The notes beneath the pieces were generated by a model that worked only from the letters and a program-made list of their open reading frames with translations, had not been told where the DNA came from and made no database searches. Shown piece by piece: positions 17,379 to 25,093 of a DNA stretch of 39,048 bases (position 1 is its first letter; each line of letters opens with the position of its first letter). Made by a program: the position numbers and the translations under genes. Source of the stretch: an uncultured Flavobacterium sp. (lineage in GTDB: Bacteria; Bacteroidota; Bacteroidia; Flavobacteriales; Flavobacteriaceae). The stretch is from NCBI GenBank assembly GCA_947631175.1, contig CANRKI010000011.1, positions 1 to 39,048 on the forward strand, given 5' to 3'.

Positions 17379-17444
17379 ATGCAAGCACAATGGTTGGGTT
17401 TATTAGCACTATTAAAATTCCTTATCAAAAGGAATCCAGAATGA
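17379..17444 (+). CDS. Candidate 21-residue hydrophobic small ORF in the hmgA leader
   Basis: ATG at 17379 opens a 21-codon frame ending TGA at 17444: MQAQWLGLLALLKFLIKRNPE. The hydrophobic stretch WLGLLALLKFLI followed by KR resembles a single membrane helix with a positive tail. It lies between the predicted promoter and hmgA, with its ATG at or very near the predicted start of transcription, so it would be almost leaderless. It could be a small membrane peptide, a leader peptide or chance: short hydrophobic frames are common in AT-rich DNA. I see no ribosome site. Confidence 0.25.
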   Translation: MQAQWLGLLALLKFLIKRNPE

Positions 17445-17505
17445 ACATATCTATTTAAAATATGTCCGATTTGAATATAAGTAACCTAATAGCACTTTAT
17501 ACATT

Positions 17506-18663
17506 ATGCCTTTTTACCACAAATTGGGTGAAATACCCCACAAACGTCATATCATTTTCCGTAAACCTAACGGAGAATTGTATTATGAACAATTGTTTGG
17601 CACCATTGGATTCGACGGTATGTCAACCAATATGTACCATGTGCATAGACCTACTCAAGTAAAAGAAATTAGAAAACAATACTCCATTGCTCCTAAAATA
17701 GCAAAAGAAAACAGTATAAAATCATACAGACTACGAGGGTTTCAGGTTCCACAAGTACAAGACTATTTAGAGAGCCGTAAAGTTGTACTTACCAACTCAG
17801 ACTGCTCTATTATTTTAGCCGCACCAACTAACAAAACACAAGATTACTTTTTTAAAAATACTGACGCAGACGAAGTAATCTTCATCCATCGTGGTACAGG
17901 AACCCTACGCACTATGTTAGGAAACCTTGACTTTAAATACGGAGATTATCTTGTTATTCCTCGCGGAATGATATATAAAATCGATTTTGATACCGAGGAC
18001 AACCGCCTTTTCATTGTCGAGTCACGTCGTCCAATTTATACACCAAAACGTTACCGTAACTGGTTCGGACAACTTTTAGAGCACGCACCTTTTTGCGAAC
18101 GCGATATTAGACAGCCTAATAAACTAGAAACCTACGACGAAAAAGGAGAGTTTATTATCAATGTAAAAAAGAAAGACGATATCTTCGAAATGGTCTACGC
18201 AACACACCCGTTCGACGTAGTAGGTTACGACGGATACAACTATCCGTACGCCCTTTCCATTCACGATTTCGAACCCCTAACTGGGCGCATTCATCAACCG
18301 CCTCCAGTACATCAAACTTTCGAAACCGATGCTTTCGTAATCTGCTCATTTGTACCGCGACTTTACGACTATCATCCAGAGGCCATCCCTGCGCCATACA
18401 ACCACTCAAACATCGATAGCGATGAGGTGTTGTATTACGTAGACGGTGACTTCATGAGCCGTAACGACATCGCGCCAGGCCACATTTCTCTACACCCTGC
18501 TGGTATTCCGCACGGACCTCACCCAGGAGCAGTAGAACGTTCTATTGGTAAAAAAGACACCCAAGAACTTGCCGTGATGGTCGACACCTTTAAGCCACTT
18601 ATGCTTACTGAAGATGCCATGCTAATAGCAGATGAAGAATACTATAAATCTTGGTTAGAATAA
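17506..18663 (+). CDS. hmgA: Homogentisate 1,2-dioxygenase
   Basis: A 385-residue non-haem Fe(II) ring-cleaving enzyme that opens homogentisate to maleylacetoacetate in tyrosine/phenylalanine breakdown. It has the double cupin fold: an N-terminal cupin around FIHRGTGTLRTMLG (about 126-139) and a C-terminal cupin with PYNHSNIDSDE (likely ligands His300, Glu307) and HPAGIPHGPHPGAVE (His336). It is shorter than the human enzyme but normal for the bacterial subgroup. The 3' half (about 18040-18660) uses many C-ending codons and is locally richer in GC than the neighbours, which also creates a spurious antisense ORF. It is followed by hpd after a 166-bp gap holding a repeat element. Confidence 0.93.
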   Translation: MPFYHKLGEIPHKRHIIFRKPNGELYYEQLFGTIGFDGMSTNMYHVHRPTQVKEIRKQYSIAPKIAKENSIKSYRLRGFQVPQVQDYLESRKVVLTNSDCSIILAAPTNKTQDYFFKNTDADEVIFIHRGTGTLRTMLGNLDFKYGDYLVIPRGMIYKIDFDTEDNRLFIVESRRPIYTPKRYRNWFGQLLEHAPFCERDIRQPNKLETYDEKGEFIINVKKKDDIFEMVYATHPFDVVGYDGYNYPYALSIHDFEPLTGRIHQPPPVHQTFETDAFVICSFVPRLYDYHPEAIPAPYNHSNIDSDEVLYYVDGDFMSRNDIAPGHISLHPAGIPHGPHPGAVERSIGKKDTQELAVMVDTFKPLMLTEDAMLIADEEYYKSWLE

Positions 18664-18700
18664 AATAAGGAGCATAAAATTAGTGCACCAAAATAAACCA

Positions 18701-18780
18701 AGTTCCCGCTTTTCGCTTTATCTTTTGTTTCATTACATTACACAAAAGGATACCGCTACAATCGGGGCTAAAAGCCATCG
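18701..18780 (-). repeat. Intergenic repeat element, copy C
   Basis: Read on the minus strand: AGCCCCGATTGTAGCGGTATCCTTTTGT, a short loop, then ACAAAAGATAAAGCGAAAAGCGGGA. The arms form an imperfect hairpin (18713-18757). The ATCCTTTT / AAAAGATAAAGCG pair is shared with element B at 5943-6111. It fills most of the 166-bp gap between hmgA and hpd. A small GGCT-AAA-AGCC stem plus seven Ts (18766-18787) on the plus strand could weakly terminate hmgA transcripts. Confidence 0.65.
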
Positions 18781-18829
18781 TTTTTTTGCAAAAAATAAAA
18801 ATTAAACAAACTCACTACATTACAAAATC

Positions 18830-19993
18830 ATGGAAAACAATACATTAAAATCTGTTGAATACGGATTAGAAAAAATATTTGAAGGAGCACAAGACTTTTT
18901 ACCAATCTTAGGTACAGACTATGTTGAATTTTACGTAGGTAACGCAAAACAAGCCGCTCATTATTACAAAACAGCTTTTGGTTTCCAATCAGAAGCTTAC
19001 GCTGGGCTTGAAACAGGGATGAGAGACAGAGCTTCTTACGTTGTAAAACAAGATAAAATACGTATCGTATTAACAACGGCATTAAACTCACAATCACCAA
19101 TTGGTGAACACGTTAAAAAACATGGTGACGGTGTAAAAGTAGTTGCACTTTGGGTTGAAGACGCACGCTCTGCTTACGAAGAAACGACAAAACGTGGTGC
19201 GGTTTCTTTCTTAGAACCAACTGTATCCACTGACGAAAATGGGGAAGTAGTACAATCAGGTATTTACGCATACGGAGAAACAATATTTATGTTCACCGAA
19301 CGTAAAAACTACAACGGTATTTTCATGCCAGGGTATAAAAAATGGGAATCAGATTACAATCCATCATCAGTTGGTTTAAAATATGTAGACCATATGGTAG
19401 GTAACGTGGGGTGGAACCAAATGGATGTTTGGGTAAAATGGTTTGAAGAGGTTTTAGGTTTCGTAAACTTTTTATCTTTCGACGACAAACAAATAACTAC
19501 CGAGTATTCTGCATTAATGTCAAAAGTTATGGCAAATGGTAACGGTCGTATTAAATTCCCAATTAACGAACCAGCAGAAGGTAAAAAACGTTCTCAGATT
19601 GAGGAGTATTTAGATTTTTACGAAGGGGAAGGTGTGCAACATATTGCTGTGGCAACAGATGATATTATTAAAACTGTATCAGAAATGAAATCTCGTGGTG
19701 TCGAATTTTTATCTATTCCACCGCAAGCTTATTATGATGCAATTCCTGAGCGTTTAAAAGATCATATGAATAAATTTAAAGAAGATATCTCTGAACTTCA
19801 AAAATTAGGTATTATGATTGATGCTGATGAAGAAGGATATTTACTTCAAATTTTTACAAAACCAGTTGAAGATAGACCAACATTATTTTTCGAAGTAATT
19901 CAGCGTATGGGCGCTCGTGGTTTTGGAGCAGGTAACTTTAAAGCATTGTTTGAATCAATTGAAAGAGAACAAGAATTAAGAGGAACACTATAA
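18830..19993 (+). CDS. hpd: 4-hydroxyphenylpyruvate dioxygenase
   Basis: A 387-residue Fe(II) enzyme that converts 4-hydroxyphenylpyruvate to homogentisate, the substrate of the upstream hmgA product. It contains two vicinal-oxygen-chelate domains (about 25-160 and 180-350). The iron facial triad is visible as His188 (VDHMVGNV), His271 (VQHIAVATDD) and Glu355 (LFFEVIQRMG). The C-terminal helix GARGFGAGNFKALFESIE that gates the active site is intact. Start MENNTLKSVEYG fits the Bacteroidetes subfamily. The neighbours hmgA and kynA make this an aromatic amino acid catabolic region. I see no strong promoter directly upstream; readthrough from hmgA is possible. Confidence 0.95.
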   Translation: MENNTLKSVEYGLEKIFEGAQDFLPILGTDYVEFYVGNAKQAAHYYKTAFGFQSEAYAGLETGMRDRASYVVKQDKIRIVLTTALNSQSPIGEHVKKHGDGVKVVALWVEDARSAYEETTKRGAVSFLEPTVSTDENGEVVQSGIYAYGETIFMFTERKNYNGIFMPGYKKWESDYNPSSVGLKYVDHMVGNVGWNQMDVWVKWFEEVLGFVNFLSFDDKQITTEYSALMSKVMANGNGRIKFPINEPAEGKKRSQIEEYLDFYEGEGVQHIAVATDDIIKTVSEMKSRGVEFLSIPPQAYYDAIPERLKDHMNKFKEDISELQKLGIMIDADEEGYLLQIFTKPVEDRPTLFFEVIQRMGARGFGAGNFKALFESIEREQELRGTL

Positions 19994-20072
19994 TATGAAC
20001 TTAACAAGTTTTTATTAAAACCTTGAGTTTAAGGCAGGTTGTTATTAAATATTTGTTAAACTTAAATAATCA

Positions 20073-20105
20073 TTGAGAATCTTCCAAAAAAACATTCTAA
20101 ATTTG
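20073..20105 (+). promoter_or_regulatory. Promoter in the hpd-DUF3108 gap
   Basis: TTG (20073-20075) and a perfect TAnnTTTG (TAAATTTG, 20098-20105) are 22 bp apart. No ORF of useful size follows before the terminator at 20191. Confidence 0.5.
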
Positions 20106-20226
20106 TATCAGCAAAAATAAGGAGTTAGTAGGCCTTATGAATAGCGAGTAAATTTTCATAATTTATAGTTTTTTGGTTGGTTAATAGCATAAAATCCTGG
20201 TCATTTAGTTGACCGGGATTTTTGTT
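20106..20226 (+). ncRNA. Candidate small RNA or attenuated leader
   Basis: The stretch runs from a consensus promoter to an intrinsic terminator, about 115 nt, without a plausible ORF (the only ATG, at 20138, opens a 5-codon frame). ATAAGG (about 20117) can pair with CCTTAT (about 20133) to form a 5' hairpin. It could be a free small RNA, a leader with an attenuator for the DUF3108-kynA operon, or simply the 3' UTR and terminator of hpd. I recognise no known RNA family. Confidence 0.35.
20191..20226 (+). terminator. Intrinsic terminator upstream of DUF3108 gene
   Basis: AAAATCCTGGTCA pairs with TGACCGGGATTTT (one wobble) around a TTTAGT loop, followed by Ts. It lies about 58 bp before the next ATG and about 200 bp after hpd. 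Confidence 0.88.
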
Positions 20227-20249
20227 TTATAATTTTTTTGGTATATTTA
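20221..20249 (+). promoter_or_regulatory. Possible promoter for the DUF3108-kynA-M23-pgi operon
   Basis: TTTG (20221-20224) at the end of the terminator T tract, 17 bp, then TATATTTA (20242-20249; 7/8 to TAnnTTTG). Transcription would start near 20255, about 29 nt before the ATG. Weak but well placed. Confidence 0.35.
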
Positions 20250-20283
20250 TTGTTTATACACTACCAAAAATACTTGTCTATCA

Positions 20284-21054
20284 ATGAAATTACTTTATAC
20301 ATCAATATTCTTTATTTTATTTACATTTTTATCCTTTGCCCAAGGGAAAGTGTACGACACTGGTGAGTACTTTAAATTCAGAATTCATTACGGCATAGTA
20401 AATGCTGGATATGCCACTTTAGAACTTAAAGAGGCGGTTCGCGAAGGTAAAAAAGTACATCACGCAAAAGGATACGGCTGGACAACAGGTATCACGAAAG
20501 CCGTTTTTAAGGTCGAGGATGATTATCAATCATATTTTGACAAAAAAACAAACAAGCCTTACGAATTTATTCGTAATATTAACGAAGGCGGTTATAAAAA
20601 AAATCAACAAGGATTCTTCAATCAAAACAAGCAAACAGTATTTGTGAAAGACTACAAACACAAAACTGAAAAAAGTTTTTCTGTTACGGAAAAGGTACAA
20701 GATATTCTATCTTCTTTTTACTATCTAAGAAATTATTCGGGATTGGATAAGTTAAAAGAAGGAGAGGCTATTGTTATTGATATGTTTTTTGATAACGAAA
20801 TTTATAAATTTAAATTAAAATATTTAGGTAAAGAGAATTTAAATACTAAATTTGGGAAAGTTTCATCGCTTAAATTTAGACCCTACGTACAGTCGGGTCG
20901 CGTTTTTAAAGAGCAAGAAAGTTTAACTGTTTGGGTTTCAGATGATGAGAACAGAATTCCGTTGTTGGTGAAGGCTGATTTAGCAGTAGGTTCTTTAAAA
21001 GCATCAATAATTGAGGCAAAAGGAATTCAACAACCACTTACTATAATCAAATAA
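20284..21054 (+). CDS. DUF3108 domain exported protein
   Basis: A 256-residue protein with a signal peptide (1-19, FLSFAQ) and a DUF3108-type body: the N-terminal EYFKFRIHYGIVNAGYATLEL, the GWTTGITKAVFKVEDDYQSYFD strand region and the C-terminal LTVWVSDDENRIPLLVKADLAVGSLKA are typical. The fold is expected to be a beta-rich periplasmic or outer-membrane-facing barrel or sandwich; the function is unknown. It is the first gene of a tight plus-strand operon: kynA starts 4 bp after its stop, then the M23 lipoprotein and pgi. Confidence 0.85.
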   Translation: MKLLYTSIFFILFTFLSFAQGKVYDTGEYFKFRIHYGIVNAGYATLELKEAVREGKKVHHAKGYGWTTGITKAVFKVEDDYQSYFDKKTNKPYEFIRNINEGGYKKNQQGFFNQNKQTVFVKDYKHKTEKSFSVTEKVQDILSSFYYLRNYSGLDKLKEGEAIVIDMFFDNEIYKFKLKYLGKENLNTKFGKVSSLKFRPYVQSGRVFKEQESLTVWVSDDENRIPLLVKADLAVGSLKASIIEAKGIQQPLTIIK

Positions 21055-21058
21055 ACAA

Positions 21059-21985
21059 ATGGAAACTGCTCCTAACTACCTAGATCAAATTGAAAAACTT
21101 GAGGAAAAGTTTACTCAAATTAATCAAAAAACACAAACTCATCTTGAAGGATTACTTTGGGCAAAACCAATAACATATTGGGATTACATCCAAACTGACG
21201 CACTTTTAAGTTTACAAACACAACGAACCACCTTGCCAGACGAGATGGTTTTTATTATGTATCACCAAGTGAACGAATTGTTGTTTAAAATGATTCTTTG
21301 GGAAATACAACAAGTGGCATACTGCCAGGATTTAACAACTACTTTTTTTACTGAAAGATTAAATAGAATTAGTCGTTATTTTAACATGCTTACAACCTCT
21401 TTTGATATTATGAAAGAAGGAATGGAAGTAGAACAGTATCTAAAATTTAGAAATACACTTACTCCTGCCAGCGGATTTCAAAGTGCTCAATATCGATTGG
21501 TCGAATTTGCATCTACAGATTTAATTAATTTAATTGATCACCGTTACCGCGAAAATATTGATCGAAATACGCCATACGAACATGCTTTAGAACATTTATA
21601 TTGGCAAGCTGCAGGAAAGGATTACAAAACAGGTGAAAAATCGTACTTAATTAACGAGTTCGAGAAAAAATATAAAAAGCCGTTTTTAGATTTTATGGAA
21701 GAATATAATACCATAAACTTATGGCGTAAATACAAACAATTACCTTCTGAAGATCAACAGAACCCAGAACTTATCCAAGCGATGAGGCACTATGATAAAA
21801 CCGTAAACATAACTTGGGTGATGGGACATTATCATGCTGCGGTTAAATATATCGAAAGTGTACCAGGAACTCAAGAAGCAACTGGTGGAAGTGATTGGAA
21901 AAAATATATGCTACCTCAATACCAACGCCGAATTTTCTTTCCAGAATTATGGTCAGATGACGAACTTAAAAATTGGGGTAAATAA
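21059..21985 (+). CDS. kynA: Tryptophan 2,3-dioxygenase family protein
   Basis: A 308-residue haem dioxygenase that opens the indole ring of tryptophan to N-formylkynurenine, first step of the kynurenine pathway. Diagnostic stretches are MYHQVNELLFKMILWEI (about 63-79), the LTPASGFQSAQYRLVEF segment (about 137-153) with the substrate-contacting SGFQS, MGHYHAAVKYIESV with the haem-ligating His region, and GGSDWKKYMLPQYQRR near the C-terminus. Length is within the family range. It lies 4 bp after the DUF3108 gene and near hpd/hmgA. No kynurenine formamidase, kynureninase or kynurenine monooxygenase is in the window. Confidence 0.92.
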   Translation: METAPNYLDQIEKLEEKFTQINQKTQTHLEGLLWAKPITYWDYIQTDALLSLQTQRTTLPDEMVFIMYHQVNELLFKMILWEIQQVAYCQDLTTTFFTERLNRISRYFNMLTTSFDIMKEGMEVEQYLKFRNTLTPASGFQSAQYRLVEFASTDLINLIDHRYRENIDRNTPYEHALEHLYWQAAGKDYKTGEKSYLINEFEKKYKKPFLDFMEEYNTINLWRKYKQLPSEDQQNPELIQAMRHYDKTVNITWVMGHYHAAVKYIESVPGTQEATGGSDWKKYMLPQYQRRIFFPELWSDDELKNWGK

Positions 21986-22007
21986 TCAAAAAAATAATAA
22001 ATTAGTT

Positions 22008-23258
22008 TTGAAATATTTATCAGTTCTCTTAGTAACAATTTTATTTTTTAGCTGTACAGACAAAGAAAAACAGCAAGATGAAAATATTGAAGTAAAAAAA
22101 ATAGAAACTCCTGAAGAAGAGCTTAGAAAAGCTTATGGATTTATTTTAAACCAATATAACGTTAAATACGATACAATTGTTTCGGGAGATAGCTTTGGTA
22201 AAATTTTAGGAGATAATAATTTTAGTGCCGCACAAGTACATGATATTAACCAAAAAATAAAAAACGACTTTAATGTTCGTGATATTAGAATAGGTAAGCC
22301 TTATACATTACTTAAATCTAAAGAAACGGATAGTTTGTTGTATTTTATTTACGAAAAAAGTAGATTAAAATATACGGTTATCAGTTTAAAGGATTCAATT
22401 TCAGTTACTGATAAAGAAATTCCTACGGTTTTAAAAACTCGTACTGTTGCTGGTGAGCTAGACGGTTCGTTATCAGAATCCTTAAATAGATTAGGTGTGC
22501 AGCCTGGTATAGCTACAAATTTATCTCGAATTTATGCTTGGTCTATAGACTTCTTCAAATTAGATAAAGGAGATAAATTTGCTTTAAACGTTACTGAACG
22601 ATTTTTAGAAAACGGTGAATATATTGGTGTCGAATCGATAAACGGTTCTTTCATTGAGTATAGAGGTAAAAAAATGTATGCCTTTCCATTTAAAAAATCA
22701 GCAGATCAAAATAACTTTGAATATTACGATGAGGAAGGAAAACAAATGAAAAATATGTTTTTGAAAGCTCCTCTAAAATATTTCAGAATAACGTCTAAAT
22801 TTACAAGACAGCGTTTTCATCCTGTTCAACTAAAATGGAAAGCACATAATGGTACTGATTATGCCGCGCCACATGGAACAGAGATAATGACAACTGCCGC
22901 AGGTACCGTTGTGCAAACAGGTTATACTGCCGGTAATGGTAATTTTGTGAAAGTTAAACACAACGGAACCTACACGACTCAATACTTACATATGTCCAAA
23001 ATTTTAGTAAAAAAAGGACAAAGAGTCGCTCAAGGCCAGGTAATTGGTAGAGTAGGAAGTACAGGTTTAGCAACAGGACCGCACGTTTGCTACCGTTTCT
23101 GGAAAAATGGTGTTCAAGTAGATCCATTATCTCAAAAACTACCTAATGCTGAACCAATGGATAAAAAACAACTTCCATTGTATTTAAATAGCATAAAAAC
23201 AATAAAGCAAGAGCTTGATAGCGTTGCTGATTCAAAATTCTCAATTAAAGATAATTAA
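22008..23258 (+). CDS. M23 family metallopeptidase lipoprotein
   Basis: The track frame starts inside kynA (21834). A TTG at 22008 gives MKYLSVLLVTILFFSC, an ideal lipoprotein signal with lipobox Cys16, and 416 residues; ATG 21957 is the alternative (29-bp overlap with kynA). The N-terminal half (about 40-255) contains a LysM/opacity-associated-like region (FILNQYNVKYDTIVSGDSFGKIL). The LytM/M23 domain (about 275-370) has HNGTD (His280, Asp284) and YLHMSK. The final HxH motif is HVC (GPHVCYRF, His359/Cys361), so one zinc ligand is Cys. The expected role is cutting or remodelling peptidoglycan cross-links on the periplasmic side. It is followed 3 bp later by pgi. Confidence 0.85.
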   Translation: MKYLSVLLVTILFFSCTDKEKQQDENIEVKKIETPEEELRKAYGFILNQYNVKYDTIVSGDSFGKILGDNNFSAAQVHDINQKIKNDFNVRDIRIGKPYTLLKSKETDSLLYFIYEKSRLKYTVISLKDSISVTDKEIPTVLKTRTVAGELDGSLSESLNRLGVQPGIATNLSRIYAWSIDFFKLDKGDKFALNVTERFLENGEYIGVESINGSFIEYRGKKMYAFPFKKSADQNNFEYYDEEGKQMKNMFLKAPLKYFRITSKFTRQRFHPVQLKWKAHNGTDYAAPHGTEIMTTAAGTVVQTGYTAGNGNFVKVKHNGTYTTQYLHMSKILVKKGQRVAQGQVIGRVGSTGLATGPHVCYRFWKNGVQVDPLSQKLPNAEPMDKKQLPLYLNSIKTIKQELDSVADSKFSIKDN

Positions 23259-23261
23259 CCA

Positions 23262-24884
23262 ATGGCATTATATTCGATAGATCCTTTATCTACAAATTCA
23301 TGGAATGAAATTCAAAAGCATTTCGATGAAATACACGATGTAGATGTTAGAAATTTATTTCGAATAGATAAAGATCGATTTACAAAATTCTCTATTCAAT
23401 TAGACGATTTGTTTTTTGATTTCTCTAAAAACAGACTTACCGATAAAACACTTGATTTATTAGTACAACTCGCTAACGAAGTACAACTGCAAGATGCAAT
23501 TGAAAAATACTTTAGCGGTGATATTATTAATGAAACCGAAAATAGAGCCGTTTTACACACGGCTTTACGTGCTCCAAAAGGTGATGTAGTTAAGTTTGGT
23601 AACAAAAATATAGTTAACGAAGTACATAATGTCCGCGTGAAAATTAAAAAATTTTCGCGCGAAGTTATTTCTGGTGCTCGAACAGGTTTTACCAATAAAC
23701 CCATTACAGATGTGGTTAATATTGGTATAGGCGGATCCGATTTAGGACCACGTTTTGTAACCGAAGCACTTACACATTACAAAAATCATTTAAACACCCA
23801 CTTTGTGTCTAACATTGATGGTGATTATCTTCATCATTTATTACAAAAGTTAAATCCAGAAACAACATTGTTTATTGTTGTATCTAAAACTTTTACTACT
23901 GATGAAACTCTATCAAATGCAACCACAATTAAAGACTGGTTCTTAAAAAAAGGATGTATTTTAGATATCGAACGTCATTTTATTGCCGTAACCTCAAATG
24001 TAAAGCAAGCTGAATCCTTTGGAATTGCTGCCGAAAATATTTTCCCAATGTGGGATTGGGTCGGTGGACGTTATTCTTTATGGAGTGCAGTTGGTCTTTC
24101 AATAGCATTATCAATTGGTTATAAAAACTTTGAATCCTTATTAGAGGGAGCTTTTGAAATTGATACGCATTTTAAAACAGCCGATTTCAAAGAAAACATT
24201 CCAGTAGTTATGGCTTTGTTATCAATATGGTATAATAATTTTTATTTAGCCGAGACCGAAGCTGTAATTGGTTATTCTGAGTATTTGGAGCGTTTTCCAA
24301 GTTATTTACAGCAATTACTTATGGAAAGCAACGGTAAATCAATAGATCGTAGCGGTAAAAATGTTGATTATCAAACAGGGGCAATAATTTGGGGAAGTTG
24401 CGGATCAAATGCCCAACATGCCTTTTTCCAATTAATTCACCAAGGAACTAAATTGATACCAATTGATTTTATTGGATTTATAAACCCATTAGTACCACAA
24501 AATACACATCATAACAAATTAATGGCCAACTTGTTTTCACAAGTAGATGCTCTTTTGGCTGGAAGATCTAAAGAAGAAATTGGATTCATGGAGATTAATG
24601 ATGATCAACGTGCTTACAAATATTTTGCAGGAAACAAGCCTTCAACTACTATTTTGTTTGAATCATTATCTCCAAAATCAATCGGAAAATTAATTGCTTT
24701 ATATGAACACAAGACGTTTGTACAAGGTGTAATATGGAATATTTATAGTTATGACCAGTTTGGTGTAGAATTAGGAAAGCAAATTTGTTCTAAAATTTTT
24801 GAGAATAATTTAAAGGATTTAAACGAAAAAGAATTATTCTTTACTAATCAAATATTAAATTATTACAATAAAAACAAAAAATAA
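23262..24884 (+). CDS. pgi: Glucose-6-phosphate isomerase
   Basis: A 540-residue glycolytic enzyme interconverting glucose-6-phosphate and fructose-6-phosphate. Visible signatures are NIGIGGSDLGPRF (about 152-164), the second SIS-domain segments VSKTFTTDETLSNA, WVGGRYSLWSAVGLS and GSCGSNAQHAFFQLIHQGTKLIPIDFIGF with the catalytic Glu/His neighbourhood, and C-terminal YEHKTFVQGVIWNIYSYDQFGVELGK, the PGI family signature. Full length. It is the last gene of the DUF3108-kynA-M23 operon, 3 bp after the lipoprotein. No hairpin terminator is obvious after it. Confidence 0.97.
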   Translation: MALYSIDPLSTNSWNEIQKHFDEIHDVDVRNLFRIDKDRFTKFSIQLDDLFFDFSKNRLTDKTLDLLVQLANEVQLQDAIEKYFSGDIINETENRAVLHTALRAPKGDVVKFGNKNIVNEVHNVRVKIKKFSREVISGARTGFTNKPITDVVNIGIGGSDLGPRFVTEALTHYKNHLNTHFVSNIDGDYLHHLLQKLNPETTLFIVVSKTFTTDETLSNATTIKDWFLKKGCILDIERHFIAVTSNVKQAESFGIAAENIFPMWDWVGGRYSLWSAVGLSIALSIGYKNFESLLEGAFEIDTHFKTADFKENIPVVMALLSIWYNNFYLAETEAVIGYSEYLERFPSYLQQLLMESNGKSIDRSGKNVDYQTGAIIWGSCGSNAQHAFFQLIHQGTKLIPIDFIGFINPLVPQNTHHNKLMANLFSQVDALLAGRSKEEIGFMEINDDQRAYKYFAGNKPSTTILFESLSPKSIGKLIALYEHKTFVQGVIWNIYSYDQFGVELGKQICSKIFENNLKDLNEKELFFTNQILNYYNKNKK

Positions 24885-25093
24885 AGGTTGTTTTTGTTAA
24901 ATATAAGCTTTGTTTTTTGTTAATAGTGTATTAAGTATTTGTTGTTTTTAACGTTTTTATTTCGTTATTATATAATATACAATATTTTAATTTTGTTAAA
25001 TTATATAAATAAAATTAAAATTAACATTAAGTAAACTTTTAATTAAAATAAAATAACGAATTTTGCACCAAAATCTATAACAATACAACAAAA
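24885..25093. other. AT-rich intergenic stretch before the TonB receptor
   Basis: About 210 bp with very low GC and no ORF or strong hairpin. A partial -7 box, GAATTTTG (25058-25065), sits 28 bp before the receptor ATG. No clear -33 TTTG is present. Long A and T runs may act as an upstream activating (UP-like) region for this apparently highly expressed gene. Confidence 0.4.

Noticed and set aside
17462-17662. 66-aa ORF MSDLNISNLIALYTLC overlapping hmgA
   Set aside because: It overlaps the true hmgA start in a different frame; the hmgA frame has clear homology from its ATG onwards.
18158-18409. 83-aa antisense ORF on the minus strand inside hmgA
   Set aside because: Shadow ORF caused by the GC-richer codons of hmgA; no start context and Arg-rich nonsense translation.
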